Source: Actinomycetota bacterium (GTDB lineage: Bacteria; Actinomycetota; Acidimicrobiia; IMCC26256). Taken from it: a stretch of 9,504 bases of DNA. Position 1 is the first letter of the stretch. Every line of letters starts with the position of its first letter. The notes below the pieces were generated by a model. That model was given only the letters and a program-made list of their open reading frames with translations. It did no database searches and was not told where the DNA came from. The stretch is taken from positions 1 through 9,504 of the forward strand of contig WLHA01000027.1 in assembly GCA_009702955.1 (NCBI GenBank). The letters run 5' to 3'. The translations under genes and the position numbers were made by a program. Below, piece after piece: positions 4,846-9,504 of the stretch.

Positions 4846-7305
4846 TCAGTCCTCGTCGTCAGACGCCTCGAGCACCAGGGCAACAGCAACCACCGTCTCA
4901 CCTTCACCTACAGAGGAGACCTTCACGCCGGTTGCGTCTCGCCCCTGAGATGAGATCTCTTTGGCTGCCAAACGAACGACGTTGCCGGTCGATGAGAATA
5001 CGAGAATCTCATCGTCGGTAAGCACTGTAAAGGCGGCCACAACCCCGACACGGCCTGCAGTAACTCTCATTCCTCGGACGCCTTGCCCACCACGCCCCTG
5101 TGCATTAAAGCGCTCGAGCTTGGTTCGCTTGCCATGCCCAGATGCACTGACGAAGAGCATCACTGCATCATCGCGTGCAACATCACACGAGACCACTGCG
5201 TCATCGGCATTCTTAAGCTTCATACCTCGAACGCCTGCAGCACCACGGCTCAACGGACGCACCTCTGACTCGGGGAACCGAATCGTCATACCGCTACGGG
5301 ACACCATAAAGATGTCTTCGTCGCCAGTGGTCTGCACAACCCCAACGAGTTCATCGTCGTCCTTGAGGTTGATTGCAATCAAACCTGTTCGGCGAGATGA
5401 GTCGTACTCTCCCATCTTGGTCTTCTTTACCTGACCTTGCTTCGTTGCGAAGAAGAGGAAGGTGCCGTCTTCGTAGGTACGCGTATCAATGACTGCTTGA
5501 ACCTTCTCGTCTGGGCCAAGTGCAATGAGGTTTACGACCGCGGTACCGCGGGCAGTGCGCTCCTTCATCGGGATCTCATGAGCGCGTAGGCGGTAGACCT
5601 TTCCGCGGTTAGAGAAGAAGAGTAAATACGAGTGCATGGTGCTCGTTAGAAGGTGCGAGACAAAGTCTCCATCCTTAAGTGCTTGCCCGCGCACTCCCCG
5701 ACCACCTCGAGCCTGCTTGCGGAATGCATCCGCCGCAACCGTCTTGATGTAGCCCTTGTTGGTGAGGACAACAATTACCTCTTCGTCCTCAATTAGGTCA
5801 AGGTCCTCAAGGTTTCCGGTGTCAATCGTTATCTGCGAGCGACGCTCATCGGCAAACTTATCGCGCACCGCAGTTAGTTCAGACTTAATGATCTCTCGCT
5901 TGCGCCCCTCGTCGGCAAGGATTGACTCGAGGTCTGCGATTGTAAGTTGAAGTTCGGCGAGTTCATCACGAAGGCGCTCACCCGGTAGACGGGAGAGGCG
6001 ACGAAGTGGCATCTCAAGAATATGGTTGGCCTGCACCTCGCTGAAATCAAATGGTGTCGCCATTAATCCAGTGCGCGAACCCTCGTCATCGTCACTCGCG
6101 CGAATCAAAGCAATAATCGCATCGATCATGCCGAGTGCTCGAACAAGACCCTCAACGATGTGAGCACGGTCCTGTGCTTTACGGAGTCGGAATGACGTGC
6201 GGCGAGTTATAACCTCAACCTGGTGCTCAACATAGACCTTGATTGCAGCATCAAGGGTGAGCAAGCGCGGTACTCCATCGACAAGTGCAAGCATGTGGGC
6301 CGCGAAGTTTGTCTGCATCGGGGTGTGCTTAAAGAGTTGATTCAGCACTACCTGTGCATTTGCATCACGCTTCAACTCAACTACAAGGCGAGTTGTTACA
6401 CCGCTTGACTCGTTACGCACATCACGAATTCCCTCAATGCGTCGGTCGTTTACTAACTCAGCGATCTTCGTACCAATTACCTCGACGGATGTTTGGTAGG
6501 GAACCTCAGTAACGACGATCCTCTGATCGCCCTTCTTTCCTTCATCGATCTCCGCTACGGCTCGCATCGTGATCGATCCGCGACCAGTTCGGTAGCAGTC
6601 GCGAATCCCGCTTGTTCCGAGGATTAGCGCACCTGTTGGGAAGTCTGGGCCCTTTACAAATGCCATGAGGTCATCAGCAGTTGCCTCTGGGTTATCGACA
6701 ACGTGCAGCGCCGCATCAATGATCTCGCCGAGGTTGTGGGGAGGAATATTGGTCGCCATTCCTACCGCGATTCCGCCACCTCCATTAACTAGAAGATTTG
6801 GGTAGCGCGCTGGGAGTACTGCAGGCTCAACGGTTCCGCCGTCGTAGGTAGCGATCATGTCGACAGTGTCTTCATCGATGTCGCCGAGTAACTGCATTGC
6901 AAGCGTTGCGAGGCGAGCCTCTGTATAACGCGCGGCAGCTGGGCGATCGTTGGGGTCTGGAGAACCAAAGTTTCCGTGACCATCAACTAGTGGATATCTG
7001 AGAGAGAAGTCTTGGGCCATGCGGGCAAGAGCGTCGTAGATCGCCTGGTCACCATGGGGGTGGTAATACGCCATTACTTGCCCGACGGTATTCGCGCACT
7101 TTTTGTGCTGACGGTCTGGGCGAAGTCCGGCGTCGTACATCCCGTAAAGAATTCGTCTCTGAACAGGCTTGAGCCCGTCGCGGGCATCTGGAAGCGCGCG
7201 CGATGTAATGACGGACATGGCGTACTCGAGGAATGATCGCTCCATCTCGTCTTGAATCGAGATTGGTTCTACGTTTCCAAATGTTTGCTGCACGCCCTCA
7301 GGCAT
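4846..7305 (-). CDS. gyrA: DNA gyrase subunit A
   Basis: GyrA is the breakage-reunion subunit of the A2B2 type IIA topoisomerase that introduces negative supercoils. The 819-residue length is normal for an actinobacterium. Residues 1 to about 505 hold the winged-helix, tower and coiled-coil core: catalytic Tyr127 in AARYTEARLA, the quinolone pocket HPHGDQAIYD at 82-91, GNFGSPDPND at 111-120 and NLLVNGGGGIAVGMATNIPP at 170-189. From about 505 the beta-pinwheel C-terminal domain begins, with the GyrA box QARGGRG at 531-537 and later blade repeats such as RGGQGVRG. The tail is acidic (EASDDED). Oddities are Gln87 where E. coli has Ser83 (Asp87 is kept as Asp91) and Ala in the second position of the GyrA box. 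The ATG at 7305 has GAGGAG 4 nt upstream. It lies 59 nt after gyrB on the same strand and is presumably one operon with it. Confidence 0.98.
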   Translation of the reverse strand: MPEGVQQTFGNVEPISIQDEMERSFLEYAMSVITSRALPDARDGLKPVQRRILYGMYDAGLRPDRQHKKCANTVGQVMAYYHPHGDQAIYDALARMAQDFSLRYPLVDGHGNFGSPDPNDRPAAARYTEARLATLAMQLLGDIDEDTVDMIATYDGGTVEPAVLPARYPNLLVNGGGGIAVGMATNIPPHNLGEIIDAALHVVDNPEATADDLMAFVKGPDFPTGALILGTSGIRDCYRTGRGSITMRAVAEIDEGKKGDQRIVVTEVPYQTSVEVIGTKIAELVNDRRIEGIRDVRNESSGVTTRLVVELKRDANAQVVLNQLFKHTPMQTNFAAHMLALVDGVPRLLTLDAAIKVYVEHQVEVITRRTSFRLRKAQDRAHIVEGLVRALGMIDAIIALIRASDDDEGSRTGLMATPFDFSEVQANHILEMPLRRLSRLPGERLRDELAELQLTIADLESILADEGRKREIIKSELTAVRDKFADERRSQITIDTGNLEDLDLIEDEEVIVVLTNKGYIKTVAADAFRKQARGGRGVRGQALKDGDFVSHLLTSTMHSYLLFFSNRGKVYRLRAHEIPMKERTARGTAVVNLIALGPDEKVQAVIDTRTYEDGTFLFFATKQGQVKKTKMGEYDSSRRTGLIAINLKDDDELVGVVQTTGDEDIFMVSRSGMTIRFPESEVRPLSRGAAGVRGMKLKNADDAVVSCDVARDDAVMLFVSASGHGKRTKLERFNAQGRGGQGVRGMRVTAGRVGVVAAFTVLTDDEILVFSSTGNVVRLAAKEISSQGRDATGVKVSSVGEGETVVAVALVLEASDDED

Positions 7306-7364
7306 GGTTCTCCTCTTTGCCTCGCGCTAATTGGCGCTGCGTTGATCGGTTTGAGCGTGTGCCC

Positions 7365-9266
7365 TTAAATGTCAAGGAACCGCACGTCCTGGGCATTCGA
7401 CTGAATAAATCCCTTGCGGGCCTCTACGTTCTCACCCATCAAGGTTGAGAACACTTCATCTGCGATGGCTGCTTCCTCGACTGAGACCTGCAGGAGGGTA
7501 CGTGTATCGGCCCCCATCGTGGTTGCGCCGAGCTCTTGCCAGTCCATCTCGCCGAGACCTTTGAATCGGCTCGTCTCGATGCGACGCCCTGGGTGGGCCG
7601 CTTCAAATGCGTTCAGAGCGGCCTCATCTTTAAGGTAGTGGCGCTCTTTACCGAGATCGGCTCGGAATAGCGGTGGCTGAGCAATGTAGATATGCCCAGC
7701 AATTACGACCTCGGGCATCTGCCGGTAAAAGAACGTGAGCAGAAGTGTGCGGATGTGTGATCCGTCAACATCAGCATCGGACATCAACACAATCTTGTGA
7801 TAGCGGAGCTTGTCCTTGTTGAACTCCTCCGCGATACCTGTTCCACATGCAGTGATAAGCGCTTGAATCTCTTCGTTCTTAAGCATCTTGTCGAGGCGCG
7901 AGCGCTCAACGTTGAGAATCTTTCCGCGAATCGGAAGGATCGCCTGGAACTCTGGATTACGAGCACGCTTCGCAGATCCACCGGCACTATCTCCCTCCAC
8001 AATGAAGAGCTCGGAGAGTGACGGGTCTTTAGAGGAGCAGTCTGCGAGTTTTCCTGGCATAGATGCAGACTCAAGCAGTGAACGTCGGCGCGTTAGATCA
8101 CGAGCCTGGCGCGCCGCTAAACGTGCACGCGATGCCTGGGTTGCTTTCATGACTATTGCTTTGGCCTCGGAGGGGTTCTCCTCAAGCCAGTCACCAAAAC
8201 GCTCGTTCGTTGACTTCTCAACGAGAGAGCGCATCTCAGTGTTACCGAGTTTCGTCTTTGTCTGGCCCTCAAACTGTGGGTTTGTAAGGCGTACAGAGAT
8301 GATTGCGGTTAGGCCCTCTCGAATGTCCTCGCCTTGAAGGTTTACATCCTTCTCTTTTAGAAAACCTTTGTTGCGAGAGTATTTGTTGACCGCGTTGGTG
8401 AGAGCTTTCTTGAAGCCCTCTTCATGCATACCGCCCTCGGTTGTTGCGATGTTGTTTGCAAATGAATGGATTCCTTCGTGGTATCCCGTATTCCACTGCA
8501 TCGCAACCTCGACAATGCTTGTGCCCACCGCGTCCTCGAAAGAAGCAACCTTCTTAAAGATCGGCTCCTTCGTGGTATTCAGGTGGCGCACAAAATCGAC
8601 GATTCCACCACTGAATTTGAATATCTGGTCGAGCGGTGGCTCAGGGCGCTCGTCGCGAAAGCGGATCTCTAGACCCTTATTGAGGAATGCCATCTCACGG
8701 AGGCGCTCAATAAGTGTCTGCGCCCGGAACTCTGTCTCCTCAAGGATTGTTCCATCCGCCCAGAAAGTGACAGTTGTGCCGGTCTTCTTAGAGTCGCCAA
8801 CTTTCTTAAGAGGGCCAGTGGGCTTGCCACCATTCTTGAAGGTCATCTCATACTTGCCGCCATCTCGGTGGATCTCGAGGTCGAGACGGCTAGAGAGTGC
8901 ATTCACAACTGAGACGCCCACTCCGTGGAGTCCGCCTGAGATCTTGTATCCCTCTCCACCAAATTTTCCGCCGGCATGCAGCACAGTAAGAACAATCTCT
9001 GCAGCTGATTTCTTTGGGTCTTCAGGGTGTGCGTCTACCGGAATGCCACGACCGTTGTCTGAGACGCGGCAACCACCGTCGGCCAGAAGCGTGACATCGA
9101 TGCGATTGGCGTGACCAGCCATTGCCTCATCGACCGAGTTGTCCACAACCTCGTAGACAAGGTGATGAAGCCCCGAGATACCGGTCGAGCCGATGTACAT
9201 ACCGGGTCGCTCGCGCACAGGCTCGAGACCTTTTAGAACCGTAATATCCTTCGCGGCGTATGCCAC
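7365..9266 (-). CDS. gyrB: DNA gyrase subunit B
   Basis: GyrB is the ATPase subunit of gyrase and partner of GyrA. The 633-residue product has the GHKL ATPase domain (about 1-215): Glu39 and Asn43 in YEVVDNSVDEA, DNGRGIP at 70-76, GGKFGG at 99-104 and GGLHGVGVSVVNALS at 111-125. The transducer domain carries the ATP-contacting QTKTKLGN at 335-342 (Gln335, Lys337). The Toprim domain has EGDSAGGSA at 424-432, LPIRGKILNVE at 444-454 and metal-binding DADVDG at 497-502. The C-terminus ends in NAQDVRFLDI, the normal GyrB tail. The length is that of actinobacterial GyrB, without the roughly 165-residue insert of the E. coli protein. The start is GTG at 9266, with AGAGGTG about 8 nt upstream, and gives the usual short N-terminus before the VLKGLEPVRERPGMYIG motif. 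All catalytic residues that I can place are intact. Confidence 0.98.
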   Translation of the reverse strand: MAYAAKDITVLKGLEPVRERPGMYIGSTGISGLHHLVYEVVDNSVDEAMAGHANRIDVTLLADGGCRVSDNGRGIPVDAHPEDPKKSAAEIVLTVLHAGGKFGGEGYKISGGLHGVGVSVVNALSSRLDLEIHRDGGKYEMTFKNGGKPTGPLKKVGDSKKTGTTVTFWADGTILEETEFRAQTLIERLREMAFLNKGLEIRFRDERPEPPLDQIFKFSGGIVDFVRHLNTTKEPIFKKVASFEDAVGTSIVEVAMQWNTGYHEGIHSFANNIATTEGGMHEEGFKKALTNAVNKYSRNKGFLKEKDVNLQGEDIREGLTAIISVRLTNPQFEGQTKTKLGNTEMRSLVEKSTNERFGDWLEENPSEAKAIVMKATQASRARLAARQARDLTRRRSLLESASMPGKLADCSSKDPSLSELFIVEGDSAGGSAKRARNPEFQAILPIRGKILNVERSRLDKMLKNEEIQALITACGTGIAEEFNKDKLRYHKIVLMSDADVDGSHIRTLLLTFFYRQMPEVVIAGHIYIAQPPLFRADLGKERHYLKDEAALNAFEAAHPGRRIETSRFKGLGEMDWQELGATTMGADTRTLLQVSVEEAAIADEVFSTLMGENVEARKGFIQSNAQDVRFLDI

Positions 9267-9504
9267 TCGTGAAACACCTCTTCGGAGTTGATTAGGGGTT
9301 GGATTGGGGGTGAGTTTGGGCCTTAGAAAGGCCCTACAAACACCTATTGAAAATTGGGTCGGAAATTGAGTTCGAATCGAGCCTTCTCAAGGATCAGAAC
9401 AACGTGGTGAAAACACGCGAAAGTGCTGGTCAGAGAGGGTTTTTCGACTTCAGGAACCCTATCAGAAACCAGGGACAATTACCTGCGTTTCCGGTGATCA
9501 TTTA
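9267..9504 (-). promoter_or_regulatory. Non-coding upstream region of gyrB (presumed promoter and leader)
   Basis: All three minus-strand frames entering from the right edge hit stops within the first 8 codons, so any upstream minus-strand gene has ended by about 9480. No convincing plus-strand gene is seen. The 238 nt therefore most likely hold the gyrB promoter and 5' leader. I cannot pick a clear -35/-10 pair. No DnaA box close to TTATCCACA is visible, so there is no sign of the origin here. Confidence 0.55.
9318..9334 (-). promoter_or_regulatory. Perfect 7-bp inverted repeat in the gyrB leader
   Basis: GGGCCTT and AAGGCCC, separated by three bases, form a perfect hairpin 52 nt upstream of the gyrB GTG. 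No T-run follows in either direction, so a classic intrinsic terminator is unlikely. It could be an RNA stem in the leader or an operator-like inverted repeat. Supercoiling-sensitive control of gyrase genes is well known, but nothing here links this repeat to it. Confidence 0.4.

Noticed and set aside
4503..5021. A 172-codon plus-strand frame across the gyrA-DUF3566 junction
   Set aside because: It is antisense to two well-supported genes and has a composition typical of shadows.
8368..9114. A 248-codon plus-strand frame opposite gyrB
   Set aside because: It lies wholly inside the intact gyrB gene, is Ser/Arg/Pro-rich without recognisable motifs, and is a typical antisense shadow.
9404..9504. 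Short plus-strand open frame from GTG to the right edge
   Set aside because: Only about 33 codons with no recognisable sequence or ribosome-binding site. It is probably chance in the gyrB upstream region.
9267..9504. Chromosome origin near gyrB
   Set aside because: gyrB is often close to oriC in actinobacteria, but no cluster of DnaA boxes or AT-rich unwinding element is visible in this stretch.

Overview
The window looks like a chromosomal segment of an actinobacterium. The strongest argument is gene order: gyrB, gyrA, a two-helix DUF3566 membrane protein and tRNA-Ile(GAT) lie in that order on the minus strand, the arrangement known next to the origin in Mycobacterium and relatives. A DUF6457-type small protein and a secreted protein with the 'LDTR / LNVT / GYY' domain seen in many actinobacterial exoproteins fit the same assignment. 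Base composition looks moderate rather than high-GC, which suggests an aquatic Acidimicrobiia-type lineage. That narrower placement is inference and cannot be proved from this window.

Layout from left to right. (1) About 1-1043, minus strand: a fatty-acid-desaturase-family membrane enzyme. It is cut by the left edge and therefore has no visible stop. (2) 1104-2660, plus strand: a divergently transcribed 518-residue secreted collagen-like protein with a signal peptide, an LDTR-type domain, about 84 Gly-X-Thr-rich triplets and a two-cysteine C-terminal domain. (3) 2785-3021, plus strand: a 78-residue DUF6457-like protein starting at TTG. (4) 3040-4038, minus strand: a saccharopine-dehydrogenase-like NAD(P)-binding protein, convergent with (3). 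It is apparently translationally coupled to a 52-residue single-helix protein at 4035-4193. (5) 4285-4358, minus strand: tRNA-Ile(GAT). (6) 4412-4837: DUF3566 protein. (7) 4846-7305: gyrA. (8) 7365-9266: gyrB. (9) 9267-9504: a non-coding leader or promoter region of gyrB with a perfect 7-bp hairpin.

The right-hand half is a housekeeping unit. GyrB (ATPase and Toprim) and GyrA (breakage-reunion and DNA wrapping) form the A2B2 gyrase, and the DUF3566 gene starts 8 nt after gyrA, so it is probably co-transcribed. The left-hand part is accessory: a membrane lipid (or related) oxidase and a surface or secreted fibrous protein read divergently from a gap of about 60 bp. No CRISPR array, transposase, integrase, rRNA or prophage signature is visible. 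I do not see a clear new multi-gene system. The most unusual items are the collagen-like protein with its locally homogenised 9-bp repeat, glutamine at the main quinolone-resistance position of GyrA, and the TTGA-coupled small membrane protein and dehydrogenase pair.
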